From Microbacterium halimionae (GTDB taxonomy: Bacteria; Actinomycetota; Actinomycetes; Actinomycetales; Microbacteriaceae): 64,000 nucleotides of DNA. The stretch's first letter is position 1. The number at the start of each line of letters is the position of its first letter. Positions 1 to 8,882 of this stretch are shown here, one piece after another. A program made the translations under genes and the position numbers. The stretch is taken from assembly GCF_011761265.1 (NCBI RefSeq), contig NZ_JAAOZB010000001.1, positions 744,001 to 808,000 on the forward strand. The letters are read 5' to 3'. The notes beneath the pieces are model-generated. The model had not been told where the DNA came from, did no database searches, and saw only the letters and a list, made by a program, of their open reading frames with translations.

Positions 1-457
1 GGCGGCGTGTGCTGCCGCGTCTCTTGAGCCGTGGCACGACCCGCACAACGACGATTCGCGTTTCGCCCGCGTTCGGGCGCGCCAGCTGGTGCTTCCCCAG
101 CTCGAGAGCGAACTTGGCCCGGGTATCGCCGAGGCTCTCGCGCGAACGGCTGACCAACTGCGCGAAGACGCCGAGGCTTTTGCCGAGATGATCGAGGAGA
201 CGATCGAAGACATCGTCGAACACGCCGAGGCGGGCATCGCCGTGTCGGTTGCAGCTCTCGCGGCGAATCCGGCGGCACTTCGGCATCGCATCATCCGCCA
301 TGTTGTCGCCAGCGAGTTCGGCCAGAGCCTCACTCGCGCTCAGACTCTTGAAGTTGCGCGCCTCGTCACAGATTGGTCGGGGCAGGGCCCGCTTGATCTG
401 CCGGGATGCCGTGCGGCACGGGTGAGTAGCCGCATTGTGTTCACCGCAACCCCCTGA
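1..457 (+). CDS. tilS: tRNA(Ile)-lysidine synthase, C-terminal part (5' end outside window)
   Basis: The reading frame is open from base 2 and ends with TGA at 455-457, so only about 151 C-terminal residues are present. The family converts C34 of tRNA-Ile(CAU) to lysidine. The visible part begins with a segment reading EPWHDPHNDD, followed by SRFARVRARQLVLPQLE and a helix with GIAEALARTADQLREDA. This is the typical end of the TilS catalytic domain and its linker in actinobacteria. The PP-loop motif lies upstream of the window. In actinobacteria tilS normally sits directly before hpt and ftsH, and that order holds here except for one inserted ParA-like gene. The call rests on this motif string plus gene order. 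Confidence 0.85.
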   Translation, partial: AACAAASLEPWHDPHNDDSRFARVRARQLVLPQLESELGPGIAEALARTADQLREDAEAFAEMIEETIEDIVEHAEAGIAVSVAALAANPAALRHRIIRHVVASEFGQSLTRAQTLEVARLVTDWSGQGPLDLPGCRAARVSSRIVFTATP

Positions 458-480
458 CATCAGCCCTCGCCGCAGATATC

Positions 481-1257
481 GTGGCCCGCGTGAAGGTTAT
501 TGGTGTCTATAGCGTCAAGGGTGGGGTCGGAAAATCGACGACCGCCGTAAATCTCGCGTGGGAAGCAGCAAAAGACCACCGTGTCTTGCTGTGGGACCTC
601 GATCCGCAGGCTGCGGCGACCTACCTGTTAGAGGTCAAACCCAAACTCAAGGGCGGCGCTGAATCTCTCGTCGGCGGCAAGGGCAAGCCCAAGACGTCGA
701 AGGCCGTGCGAAAGACAGCATTCGACAGGCTCGACGTGCTGCCGGGCGATGAGTCTTACCGAGATCTTGAGGTCGCCCTCGACGCCGCAAAGCACTCGAA
801 CCGACGGCTCGAGAAGGTGCTCGGTCCGCTCTCGAGCGATTATGACGTCGTCATTTTGGATTGCCCGCCTGGTTCTTCGCTGCTTGCGCAAGCCGTCATC
901 CGGGCGTCAGATCTTGTCGTTCTTCCGGTCGTACCGTCACCGCTCTCGGCACGGTCACTTCAGCAGGTGCGCGACGTCATTTCCGCTGAACCCAAACCAC
1001 CAAAGATTCTCGGGTTCCTCTCGATGGCCGACCGCCGGAAGACCGCGCACCGCAACGCGATCGCCTACTTTCCCGCCACCGAGCCTGAGATGACTGACAT
1101 CGTGATCCCGGCAACTGTCGTCGTGGAACGCATGGGATCAGAGCGCTCACCGCTCGGTGTTTTGGCGCCCAGGTCTGTTGCGGCACAAGAGTCCTCGCGC
1201 CTCTGGGCGGCCGCGTGGGATGCCGTGAGCCCCCGCCGCCGGAAAGGTAAGAAGTGA
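481..1257 (+). CDS. orphan ParA/MinD-type P-loop ATPase
   Basis: A 258-residue ATPase with a deviant Walker A motif KGGVGKST at residues 13-20, the DLDPQAAATYL Walker A' segment near 39-49, and a Walker B-like VVILDCPPGSS around 122. ParA proteins bind and move plasmids, chromosomes or protein clusters using ATP dimers. No parB gene or parS-like repeat is seen nearby, so chromosome segregation is unlikely to be its job. It resembles the stand-alone ParA-like ATPases that carry a basic insert after the A' motif (here Lys/Gly-rich, residues about 53-74). GTG start at 481, 23 bp after tilS; hpt follows 18 bp downstream, so it is probably cotranscribed. The partner is unknown. Confidence 0.8.
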   Translation: MARVKVIGVYSVKGGVGKSTTAVNLAWEAAKDHRVLLWDLDPQAAATYLLEVKPKLKGGAESLVGGKGKPKTSKAVRKTAFDRLDVLPGDESYRDLEVALDAAKHSNRRLEKVLGPLSSDYDVVILDCPPGSSLLAQAVIRASDLVVLPVVPSPLSARSLQQVRDVISAEPKPPKILGFLSMADRRKTAHRNAIAYFPATEPEMTDIVIPATVVVERMGSERSPLGVLAPRSVAAQESSRLWAAAWDAVSPRRRKGKK

Positions 1258-1275
1258 GCCACGTAGACTCCTGAT

Positions 1276-1827
1276 ATGCGCGCGGCTGACATTGCGAATG
1301 ACCTCACGACAGTTCTAGCAACCGAGGAGGAGATCCTCGCGAAGCTCAACGAGATCGCCGCTCAAGTCGCAAAAGACTACGAGCCAGACAGCCTTGTGCT
1401 CGTCGGTGTGCTGAAGGGTGCCGTCATGGTGATGGCTGATTTTTCGCGCGCCCTGCCGATGCTTGTGCCGATGGACTGGATGGCTGTGTCGTCGTACGGC
1501 GCTGGCACGCGCTCCAGCGGCGTCGTGCAGATTCGAAAAGACCTCGATACCGACATTCACGATAAGCACGTGCTGATCGTCGAAGACATCATCGACTCCG
1601 GACTCACCCTCAGCTGGCTTCTGGAGAACTTTGCCGCTCGCGGCGCGGCATCCGTCGAGGTTTTTGCGCTCTTCCGGAAGCCGGAAGCCGCAAAGGTTGA
1701 GGTGCACTGCCGCTACGTCGGATTCGACATTCCGAACGAATTTGTTGTCGGGTACGGCCTGGATTATGCCGAGCGTTACCGCAATCTGCGCGACGTCGCG
1801 GTGCTTGCGCCTCACGTCTACAGCTGA
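1276..1827 (+). CDS. hpt: hypoxanthine(-guanine) phosphoribosyltransferase
   Basis: This 183-residue type I phosphoribosyltransferase salvages hypoxanthine and guanine to IMP and GMP using PRPP. The PRPP-binding loop reads VLIVEDIIDSGLTLSWL (residues about 96-112), and the flexible-loop Ser-Tyr pair is in AVSSYGAGTRSSG. An LKGAVMVMADF segment near residue 50 forms the PPi loop. Length and motif order are normal for bacterial Hpt. The ATG start lies 18 bp after the ParA-like gene. Its product links to the adenosine, adenine and guanine-type deaminases encoded 20-30 kb downstream, which would feed it hypoxanthine and xanthine. Confidence 0.95.
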   Translation: MRAADIANDLTTVLATEEEILAKLNEIAAQVAKDYEPDSLVLVGVLKGAVMVMADFSRALPMLVPMDWMAVSSYGAGTRSSGVVQIRKDLDTDIHDKHVLIVEDIIDSGLTLSWLLENFAARGAASVEVFALFRKPEAAKVEVHCRYVGFDIPNEFVVGYGLDYAERYRNLRDVAVLAPHVYS

Positions 1828-1953
1828 ATCGAATACTTCGCTAGTACGCCGTGGGCGAATGCACAGACCTCACATAGCGAGGCCGCGATAGCCTAAATCC
1901 ACTCTCCGCCGTAGCGGATCGTCGACGAAAGGGCTGGGGCGCGCCCCCGCAGC

Positions 1954-3963
1954 ATGAATTTCAAGAAGCTCACACGCAACCCGCTCATCTATGTGCTGCT
2001 GATCGGGATAATGCTCATCGTCGGGTTCTCGCTCATTTCGAGCCTCGGCGGAGCGAAGCAGATCACGACCGAACAGGGCCTCACTCTCCTGAGTGGTGAC
2101 ACAGTGACCGAGGTCACAAACACCGATGGCGAGCAGCGCGTCGATATGACCCTGTCGAAGGCCTATGAGGGCTCGACCGATGTGCAGTTCTACTACGTCG
2201 GGGCACGCGCGGACGACGTGATTACCGCGATCAACTCCGCGGCACCGACCGACGGCTACAACGATGTCGTGCCGCAGTCTTCGTGGTTCGACGGCTTGCT
2301 CTCGCTGATGATCCCGATCCTGCTTCTCGGTCTGCTCTTCTGGTTCTTGCTCTCCGGAGCCCAGGGTGGCGGTAGCAAGATCATGCAGTTCGGCAAGTCG
2401 AAAGCAAAGCTCGTGTCGAAGGAGTCACCGACGGTGACCTTCGTCGACGTTGCCGGTTCTGACGAAGCCATCGAAGAGATGGAAGAGATCAAAGACTTCT
2501 TGAAAGACCCGACCAAGTTCCAGGCGGTCGGCGCACGAATCCCGAAGGGCGTGTTGCTCTACGGCCCTCCCGGAACCGGAAAGACACTGCTCGCACGTGC
2601 TGTTGCGGGCGAAGCTGGGGTTCCGTTCTACTCGATCTCGGGTTCTGACTTCGTTGAGATGTTCGTCGGTGTGGGTGCGTCGCGCGTTCGTGACCTGTTC
2701 AATCAGGCCAAGGAATCGTCGCCCGCCATCATCTTCATCGATGAGATTGACGCTGTCGGTCGCCACCGCGGTGCTGGCATGGGAGGCGGACACGACGAAC
2801 GCGAGCAGACACTCAACCAGATGCTGGTTGAGATGGACGGCTTCGACCCCAAGGTCAATGTCATCGTGATTGCGGCGACCAACCGCCCCGACATCCTTGA
2901 CCCCGCGCTCCTTCGCCCGGGTCGATTCGACCGACAGATCGGTGTCGATGCTCCCGACCTCAAGGGCCGCAAGAAGATTCTCGAAGTACACGGTCGCGGC
3001 AAGCCTCTTGCCGACGGTGTCGACCTCGAAGTCGTTGCGCGAAAGACCCCGGGCTTCACCGGTGCCGACCTTGCCAACGTTCTCAACGAGGCAGCGCTCT
3101 TGACTGCCCGCTCAAACGCGCAGCTCATCGACAACCGCGCACTCGACGAGGCAATCGACCGCGTCATTGCCGGTCCGCAGCGTCGCACACGTGTCATGAA
3201 AGACAAAGAGAAGCTCATCACGGCCTACCACGAGGGCGGCCACGCGCTTGCTGCTGCTGCGATGAACCACACCGACCCGGTCACGAAGATCACAATTTTG
3301 CCGCGCGGTAAAGCGCTCGGCTACACGATGGTGCTGCCGCTTGACGACAAGTACTCGATCACTCGCAACGAGCTGCAAGACCAGCTCACGTACGCGATGG
3401 GTGGTCGCGTCGCCGAGGAGATCGTGTTCCACGACCCGACGACCGGTGCGTCGAACGACATCGAGAAGGCCACCGACATCGCGCGCAAGATGGTGACCGA
3501 ATACGGCATGACCACGGGCGTTGGCCCCGTCAAGCTCGGCTCGTCATCGGGCGAGGTCTTCATGGGACGCGATATGGGTCACGGTCGCGACTTCAGCGAG
3601 CGTGTTGCCGAGCGCATCGATGATCAGGTACGACAGCTCATCGAGCAGGCGCACAACGAGGCATACCAGGTCATCAACGACAACCGTGATGTGCTCGACA
3701 AGCTGGCTCTCGAACTTCTCGAGAAAGAGACTCTCGACCACATCGAGCTCGCCACGATCTTCGCGGAGGTGAAGCGGTTGCCCCCACGCCCGCAGTGGCT
3801 CTCGAGCGAAGAGCGTCCGGTTTCGCAGCTGCCGCCGGTCAAGGTGCCGCGTCGTGCCGAGCCCGCAGGTGTCGCAGCCCAGAACGAAGCTGAGGCCACG
3901 GAGGCCGAAGCGTCTCCTGCGCGTCAGCCTTCCTCCGGGCAAGCGCGGCCTGCAACCGCGTAG
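1954..3963 (+). CDS. ftsH: ATP-dependent zinc metalloprotease FtsH
   Basis: A 669-residue membrane AAA+ protease for quality control of membrane and short-lived cytosolic proteins. Two transmembrane segments flank a small external domain (about 11-31 and 112-134). Then come the AAA module with Walker A GPPGTGKT (about 204-211), Walker B IIFIDEID and the pore motif [10 protein letters not shown], and the M41 peptidase domain. The zinc site is H426-E-G-G-H430, with Gly instead of the commoner Ala at the third position; this still fits HExxH. The C-terminal 45 residues are Ala/Glu/Pro-rich and look disordered. A 126-bp gap after hpt could carry its own promoter; folE follows 9 bp downstream. Confidence 0.97.
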   Translation: MNFKKLTRNPLIYVLLIGIMLIVGFSLISSLGGAKQITTEQGLTLLSGDTVTEVTNTDGEQRVDMTLSKAYEGSTDVQFYYVGARADDVITAINSAAPTDGYNDVVPQSSWFDGLLSLMIPILLLGLLFWFLLSGAQGGGSKIMQFGKSKAKLVSKESPTVTFVDVAGSDEAIEEMEEIKDFLKDPTKFQAVGARIPKGVLLYGPPGTGKTLLARAVAGEAGVPFYSISGSDFVEMFVGVGASRVRDLFNQAKESSPAIIFIDEIDAVGRHRGAGMGGGHDEREQTLNQMLVEMDGFDPKVNVIVIAATNRPDILDPALLRPGRFDRQIGVDAPDLKGRKKILEVHGRGKPLADGVDLEVVARKTPGFTGADLANVLNEAALLTARSNAQLIDNRALDEAIDRVIAGPQRRTRVMKDKEKLITAYHEGGHALAAAAMNHTDPVTKITILPRGKALGYTMVLPLDDKYSITRNELQDQLTYAMGGRVAEEIVFHDPTTGASNDIEKATDIARKMVTEYGMTTGVGPVKLGSSSGEVFMGRDMGHGRDFSERVAERIDDQVRQLIEQAHNEAYQVINDNRDVLDKLALELLEKETLDHIELATIFAEVKRLPPRPQWLSSEERPVSQLPPVKVPRRAEPAGVAAQNEAEATEAEASPARQPSSGQARPATA

Positions 3964-3972
3964 GCTCGCCCT

Positions 3973-4584
3973 GTGGCGGTCGATCAAGAACGGGTCGCAG
4001 CTCTCGTCCATGAGCTGCTCGAGGCGATCGGGGAAGACCCCGACCGCCCGGGACTGCGGGCAACACCTCAGCGGGTAGCTGACTCGTACGCCGAGTTCTT
4101 CGCGGGTGTTGGTGAGGATGCTTCGGCTCCCCTTGCACGCACAATCTCTGTCTCCCGCGGACCCGCGCCAGAAACGCTTCCCTCCGGCGCAGTGATGTTG
4201 CGCGACATCCGCTTTCGCTCGGTGTGCGAACACCACCTGCTGCCGTTCGCTGGGGTCGCCCACGTCGCATATCTTCCGGGCGAACAGATCGTCGGTCTTG
4301 GTGCGCTCCCACGTGTCGTCGACATTCTTGCCGCGCGCCCCCAGGTCCAGGAACGTCTCGGTGAGCAGATTGCCGACACGATCGATGCGGCGCTGGATGC
4401 AAAGGGCGTACTGGTCGTTATCGATGCTTCGCATGAGTGCGTGACGATGCGCGGAGGCAAGCAACCGGATGCGTCAACAGTGACGATCGCGGCGCGTGGG
4501 GAGCTGGCGGACCCAGCCGCCCGCGCCGAGCTCATCGCTCTTGCTGTTCGAGGCTCCGCCAACGCTGCCGTGGACGCGCGATGA
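3973..4584 (+). CDS. folE: GTP cyclohydrolase I
   Basis: Converts GTP to 7,8-dihydroneopterin triphosphate, the first step of tetrahydrofolate synthesis. The zinc site is visible as CEHHLLPF and SHECVTMRGG, and the Q-I-V-G-L core strand is intact. At 203 residues it is full length. The GTG at 3973 is chosen because the protein then starts MAVDQERVAALVHELLEAIG, the normal N-terminal helix. It lies 9 bp after ftsH and overlaps folP by ATGA, opening a translationally coupled folate operon folE-folP-folB-folK. Confidence 0.96.
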   Translation: MAVDQERVAALVHELLEAIGEDPDRPGLRATPQRVADSYAEFFAGVGEDASAPLARTISVSRGPAPETLPSGAVMLRDIRFRSVCEHHLLPFAGVAHVAYLPGEQIVGLGALPRVVDILAARPQVQERLGEQIADTIDAALDAKGVLVVIDASHECVTMRGGKQPDASTVTIAARGELADPAARAELIALAVRGSANAAVDAR

Positions 4585-5381
4585 GCTGCCTCATCATGGG
4601 CATCGTCAATGTGACGCCCGATTCGTTCAGCGACGGCGGTCGCTTTATCGCCACCGACGCAGCTGTCTCTCACGGCCGGCGGCTCTTGGCCGATGGGGCA
4701 CACATTCTCGATATCGGCGGTGAGTCGACTCGCCCCGGCGCTGCACGTGTTGAGTCGGCCGTCGAACAAGAACGCGTACTGCCAGTCATCGAAGCGCTCG
4801 CCGCTGAGGGCGCGGCAGTAAGCATCGACACGATGAACGCGGCCACGGCGCGAGCTGCCGTCGCGGCAGGCGCGAGGATCGTGAACGACGTCAGCGGTGG
4901 TCTGAGCGACCCCGATATGCTCGCAAGCGTTGCCGACACTGACGCCGAGATCATTTTGCAGCACTGGCGTGGCCCATCTGCCGATATGTATGCCCGCGCG
5001 GAATACGACGATCTCGTGCGCGACGTCGCGGCGGAACTGCGGGGACGGATGGCCGCAGCAGAGGCCGCAGGCATCCCGCTTTCTCGCGTCGTGCTCGACC
5101 CGGGCATTGGCTTCGGTAAGCGCGGCGCTCAGAACTGGACCGTGTTACGTGCCCTTCCTCACCTCGTGGCGTTAGGGACACGGATGCTGGTGGGCACAAG
5201 TCGCAAGCGGTTTCTCGCCGATGCGCTCGGGGACGGCGCGTCGGAACAGCGGCGAGACCTCGCGACGGCCGTGACGAGCGTGCTCGCAGCGCAAAGCGGA
5301 GCCTGGGCGGTACGCGTGCACGATGCCAGAGCGACACGAGACGCGCTTGAGGTCGAGCGCGCATGGAGGGAACAGACATGA
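4581..5381 (+). CDS. folP: dihydropteroate synthase
   Basis: Condenses 6-hydroxymethyl-dihydropterin pyrophosphate with p-aminobenzoate to dihydropteroate; this is the sulfonamide target. All signature blocks are present: GIVNVTPDSFSDGGRF near residues 7-22, DIGGESTRPGA near 47, DVSGG near 106 and DPGIGFGK near 174. The 266-residue TIM barrel is the usual size. The start is ATG 4581, overlapping the folE stop, because the conserved N-terminal strand begins there; the frame is open further upstream but that part does not match the family. Confidence 0.95.
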   Translation: MSCLIMGIVNVTPDSFSDGGRFIATDAAVSHGRRLLADGAHILDIGGESTRPGAARVESAVEQERVLPVIEALAAEGAAVSIDTMNAATARAAVAAGARIVNDVSGGLSDPDMLASVADTDAEIILQHWRGPSADMYARAEYDDLVRDVAAELRGRMAAAEAAGIPLSRVVLDPGIGFGKRGAQNWTVLRALPHLVALGTRMLVGTSRKRFLADALGDGASEQRRDLATAVTSVLAAQSGAWAVRVHDARATRDALEVERAWREQT

Positions 5382-5752
5382 GCGAGCTCGACGAGATCAC
5401 TCTCACGGGGCTTCGCGGATTCGGTTTCCACGGGGTCTATCCCGACGAACGCCGTGACGGTCAGGAATTCGTGGTTGATATCACGCTGTCGCTCGATACT
5501 CGCCGGGCCGCGGCATCCGATGATGTCACCGACACCGTGCACTACGGCGAGGTCGCCGACGAAGTCGTGGCGGTTATTACGGGCGCACCCGTTGACCTGA
5601 TTGAGACACTCGCGGCACGCATTGCCGACACCGTGCTGATGCGCGATGCTGTGGAGCGCGTGCGGGTGACCGTGCACAAGCCTTCGGCGCCGATCACCGT
5701 GCCATTTTCCGATGTGACGCTCACGATCTTGCGTGATCGGACCAAGCTATGA
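5378..5752 (+). CDS. folB: dihydroneopterin aldolase
   Basis: Cleaves 7,8-dihydroneopterin to 6-hydroxymethyl-7,8-dihydropterin and glycolaldehyde. The 124-residue protein opens with SELDEITLTGLRGFGFHGVYPDE, where the G-x-H-G-V-x-x-x-E pattern and the later KPSAPI segment are diagnostic. The ATG at 5378 overlaps the folP stop (ATGA), and a longer upstream start at 5363 lies inside folP and is less likely. Order and coupling place it third in the folate operon. Confidence 0.93.
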   Translation: MSELDEITLTGLRGFGFHGVYPDERRDGQEFVVDITLSLDTRRAAASDDVTDTVHYGEVADEVVAVITGAPVDLIETLAARIADTVLMRDAVERVRVTVHKPSAPITVPFSDVTLTILRDRTKL

Positions 5753-6282
5753 GCCGGCGTCTTGCGCAGGGACTCGGTGACGACGGCGCCAGCGACACAT
5801 CCGAACCGGTCGCTGCCGTCGTCGCACTCGGTGCCAATCTCGGCGACCGTGCGGCAACGATGGAGTCGGCAGTGCAAGCGCTTCGAGCTCTGCCGCTGGT
5901 AACCGGCGTCGTCGTGTCGACGCCCATCGAGTCGATCGCTGTGCGAGTAACTGGGCCTGACGCTGCGGCCCCCTCGTACCTGAATGCTGTGGCGCTCGTG
6001 ACAACGCGGCTGGCGCCGAGTGTGCTGCTGTCATACCTCCACGCAATCGAGGCCCGTCATGGGAGAGAGCGCCGCGAGCGCTGGGGAGACCGCACTCTCG
6101 ATCTCGATCTCATCGCCTACCCCGGCGTGACAAGCGCCGACGCCGCACTGATTTTGCCGCACCCACGAGCCGCCGAGCGAGACTTCGTTCTTGGGCCGTG
6201 GCTTGAGATCGATCCCGATGCAGAGCTCGCCGGTTATGGCCGAGTCGATGAGGTATTGGCACACCTGAGAGGTGACGCGTGA
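5749..6282 (+). CDS. folK: 2-amino-4-hydroxy-6-hydroxymethyldihydropteridine pyrophosphokinase
   Basis: Transfers pyrophosphate from ATP to hydroxymethyl-dihydropterin, making the FolP substrate. It shows the entry strand ALGANLGDR, the pterin-binding YLNAV, and the catalytic signature RWGDRTLDLDLIAY followed by LPHPRAAERDFVLGPW. It has 177 residues; about 20 N-terminal residues before the first strand are extra and poorly conserved in appearance. The ATG overlaps the folB stop by 4 bp. Confidence 0.95.
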   Translation: MSRRLAQGLGDDGASDTSEPVAAVVALGANLGDRAATMESAVQALRALPLVTGVVVSTPIESIAVRVTGPDAAAPSYLNAVALVTTRLAPSVLLSYLHAIEARHGRERRERWGDRTLDLDLIAYPGVTSADAALILPHPRAAERDFVLGPWLEIDPDAELAGYGRVDEVLAHLRGDA

Positions 6283-6770
6283 AACGCACAGGCCCCGCAG
6301 TATTGTTCGTCGCCGCCGTGCTCGGCACTGGTGTCGGCTTTCTCATCGACCAGGTGCTGACCGCCGGCGGACGCACCACGTTTACTCCCCACATCACGTT
6401 GCCGATTCTGTTGCTCCTGCTCGGAGCTGTCGTCGTGGTGCTTGCCATCCCCATCCGACGCGCCACGCGGAGCGCATTGGCCGCACCCATCAACCCGTTC
6501 CATGCCCTTCGCATTGCAATATTGGCGAAAGCATCGAGCATTGTGGGCGCGACGATGACAGGCATTGCACTTGGATTGGTGCTCTTCGTCGCAACCCGAC
6601 CGGTGCAGCCCTCGCTAGGCTCGATGGCGACGAGTATCGCCACGATCGCGTGTGGCGTCATGCTGGTCGCCGCAAGCCTTGTGGCCGAGCAGATGTGCAC
6701 CATTCGGAAGGACGACGATGACAACGCCGACGGACCCGACGAACCCCCCACCATCGGAGCCAGTCACTGA
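6279..6770 (+). CDS. DUF3180 family membrane protein
   Basis: A 163-residue integral membrane protein with four predicted transmembrane helices (about 6-24, 38-58, 84-106 and 117-140). The GTG at 6279 overlaps the folK stop. DUF3180 proteins follow folK in many actinobacteria; their function is not known. The hydrophilic tail overlaps the start of the next gene by 53 bp, which suggests tight coupling. Assignment rests on size, topology and position after folK. Confidence 0.8.
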   Translation: MKRTGPAVLFVAAVLGTGVGFLIDQVLTAGGRTTFTPHITLPILLLLLGAVVVVLAIPIRRATRSALAAPINPFHALRIAILAKASSIVGATMTGIALGLVLFVATRPVQPSLGSMATSIATIACGVMLVAASLVAEQMCTIRKDDDDNADGPDEPPTIGASH

Positions 6771-7329
6771 CCTGCCACCCGCGCCTGTCGAGACTGAATC
6801 GGCGTTGGACGTCGATACTTTTCGGAAGATTCCGGAGCCGCGTTCTGCAGCAAAATTGCCGATCGGTGATGGGCAATGGCATCAGTTGGCACGCGCGTAT
6901 CTCTGGGTACGGCTCATATCCACCGCTGTCGTCATGATCGCAATCCCCATTGCGGCGGTTGTTATCTCAACGCTGTCAGGCACGCCGTGGGTATGGATTC
7001 CGGCCGGCATCGCCCTGGTGGTGATTGCGTGGACACTCGCCATCACTCCGCGCCAGGTGCGCTCCTTTGGCTACCAACTGCGAGACGACGACCTCATCAT
7101 GCGCCGCGGCATTCTGTGGCAGCGCGTTGTCGCTGTGCCCTACGGTCGCATGCAGCTGGTCGACATCACTCACGGACCGCTCGACCGGCTCGTCGGAATT
7201 GCCCAGTTGAAGCTCGTCACAGCCGCTGCAACATCGGGAGTTGTGCTGCCCGGGCTCACCCAGCGTGCTGCCGATGAGCTTCGCGACACGCTCATCGCTG
7301 TCGCAGAGTCACGCCGGACGGGGCTATGA
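6718..7329 (+). CDS. PH domain-containing membrane protein (YdbS-like, bPH_2)
   Basis: 203 residues. A proline-rich cytoplasmic N-terminus (about 1-45) is followed by two transmembrane helices (about 65-87 and 90-110) and one bacterial PH domain with the pattern GYQLRDDDLIMRRGILWQR and VPYGRMQLVDITHGPLDR. Such small proteins pair with a larger multi-PH protein, as YdbS and YdbT do in Bacillus. ATG 6718 is preferred because AAGGACG lies 6-8 bases upstream and the earlier frame is merely the overlap with the DUF3180 gene. The next gene overlaps by ATGA. The biochemical role is unknown. Confidence 0.85.
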   Translation: MTTPTDPTNPPPSEPVTDLPPAPVETESALDVDTFRKIPEPRSAAKLPIGDGQWHQLARAYLWVRLISTAVVMIAIPIAAVVISTLSGTPWVWIPAGIALVVIAWTLAITPRQVRSFGYQLRDDDLIMRRGILWQRVVAVPYGRMQLVDITHGPLDRLVGIAQLKLVTAAATSGVVLPGLTQRAADELRDTLIAVAESRRTGL

Positions 7330-8882
7330 GCGCACCCGTTCGCACAGCCTCCGCCTTCAGCGATGGGCAGTGGCATCGCATGCATCCCCTCAGCCCCTTG
7401 CTGCGCGGTGGCATCTTCCTGCTTGCCATGATCGGCATCATCGTGGCGAACCTGCGGGAGCGCCTCATCGAATGGTTCTTGCCGTGGCTTGTTCCCGGTG
7501 CGACGGGAGTACGCGCGCCCGATGACCCTGTCGACTACGTGCTGACGCACGAGCTCGTGCCGATCGCGCTTCTTGCGATGCTCGGTGTCGCGCTCATTTT
7601 GGTTCTGCTGTTTTGGCTGTCGTGGCGGGCACACTCTTTTCGCATCACCGATGATGTCGAGGTGCGAAGCGGTGTGCTTTTTCGCACGCACCGACGCGCT
7701 CCGCTCGACCGTGTTCAGGGCGTCAACCTCACTCGTCCGCTCGTTGCGCGCCTCGTCGGGCTCTCTAAGCTCGAAGTGATCGGGGCTGGTCTCGATGCCA
7801 ACGTCAAACTCGAATACCTCGCAACTCGTGCGGCCGAGGCGGTGCGCTCCGACATCCTTTACCTCGCCTCCGGCCAGCGGCTCGCAGCCGCGGGCGCGGC
7901 GCCCGCGCGCGGCCCTCTTTTTCAGGGTGCAGTCGATGCGTTCAGCGACGGCGTCACTGGTGTCATCGATGGCGCCGAAGCGCCGGTCACTGAGCCCGAA
8001 TCAGTGGTGCATATTCCGGCAGGGCGACTCGTGGCATCCCATCTACTCAGCAGCGCCACCATCTGGCTCATTGTTCTCATCGTTGGGTTCTCCATCGCCG
8101 CGAGTATGGGAAGCCCGTGGTTGCTCATCGGCTTCGTGCCAGCGGTGCTCGGCTTCGGCGCGTACTGGGTGCGCTCGATTACGCGCTCGCTGCGCTACGC
8201 AATTGCGCCCACACCCGATGGCGTGCGCGTGACCTTCGGACTGTTCACGACAGTCACCGAGATTTTGCCCCCGGGACGCGTGCACGCCGTCGAAGTTCGT
8301 CAGCCTCTCATGTGGCGCGGCGTCGGCTGGTGGAGCGTGCGGGTCAACCGGCTATCGGGCGGGGCGAGCCGGCAAAACGGGCAGGATGTCGCCGACGTGC
8401 TGCCGGTGGGAACACTCGGTGATGTCGAGCGAGTTTTGGACCTGTTGCTACCGGGCCTTGACCAGGATCAACGCGCGGCCGTCTTCACCCATGGTCTGTC
8501 GGGCTCGTCGGCAGACGAGGGCGACCCCTACACGACAACTCCGCGCCGGGCCCGGTTGCTGCGTCTGCTGTCATGGCGACGCAACGGCTTTGTGCTGAAA
8601 GCTCAGATGCTGTTCTTTCGGCATGGGTTTATCTGGCGCCGCCTCAACATTTTTCCGCTCGCGAGAATGCAGAGCATCGCGATGACGCAGGGACCACTCC
8701 GTCGATCGTTGGCAGTCGCGAACATCACGGTTCACACAATCGAGGGTCCGGTTTCAGGTGGGCTCCGAGTTGTGGGGCGTGCCGAGGCGCTCGAACTCTT
8801 TGACGCGACGGAGACGCACGCGATCGCCGCGCGTTCGTTGGATAGGTCGCATCGCTGGGCGGCAGAACAGGAGTCTTCGTGA
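7326..8882 (+). CDS. multi-PH-domain membrane protein (YdbT-like, bPH_2)
   Basis: 518 residues with two pairs of transmembrane helices (about 34-54 and 80-100; 240-262 and 265-285) alternating with three bPH_2 domains. The repeating signature is a strand plus P-L-x-R-V-Q-G-V or L-A-R-M-Q-S-I, seen as APLDRVQGVNLTRPL, LPPGRVHAVEVRQPL and FPLARMQSIAMTQGPL. This is the typical YdbT plan and pairs with the preceding single-PH protein through a 4-bp overlap. YdbS/YdbT-type proteins have been linked to envelope stress and antimicrobial peptide resistance; that role is only an inference here. Confidence 0.85.
   Translation: MSAPVRTASAFSDGQWHRMHPLSPLLRGGIFLLAMIGIIVANLRERLIEWFLPWLVPGATGVRAPDDPVDYVLTHELVPIALLAMLGVALILVLLFWLSWRAHSFRITDDVEVRSGVLFRTHRRAPLDRVQGVNLTRPLVARLVGLSKLEVIGAGLDANVKLEYLATRAAEAVRSDILYLASGQRLAAAGAAPARGPLFQGAVDAFSDGVTGVIDGAEAPVTEPESVVHIPAGRLVASHLLSSATIWLIVLIVGFSIAASMGSPWLLIGFVPAVLGFGAYWVRSITRSLRYAIAPTPDGVRVTFGLFTTVTEILPPGRVHAVEVRQPLMWRGVGWWSVRVNRLSGGASRQNGQDVADVLPVGTLGDVERVLDLLLPGLDQDQRAAVFTHGLSGSSADEGDPYTTTPRRARLLRLLSWRRNGFVLKAQMLFFRHGFIWRRLNIFPLARMQSIAMTQGPLRRSLAVANITVHTIEGPVSGGLRVVGRAEALELFDATETHAIAARSLDRSHRWAAEQESS

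Noticed and set aside
1838..1880. TCGCTA/TAGCGA inverted pair between hpt and ftsH as a terminator
   Set aside because: The 6-bp arms are 31 bases apart and no T-run follows.
3229..3243. Possible inactive FtsH because HEAGH reads HEGGH
   Set aside because: The HExxH pattern and other ligands are intact and this Gly is tolerated in the family.
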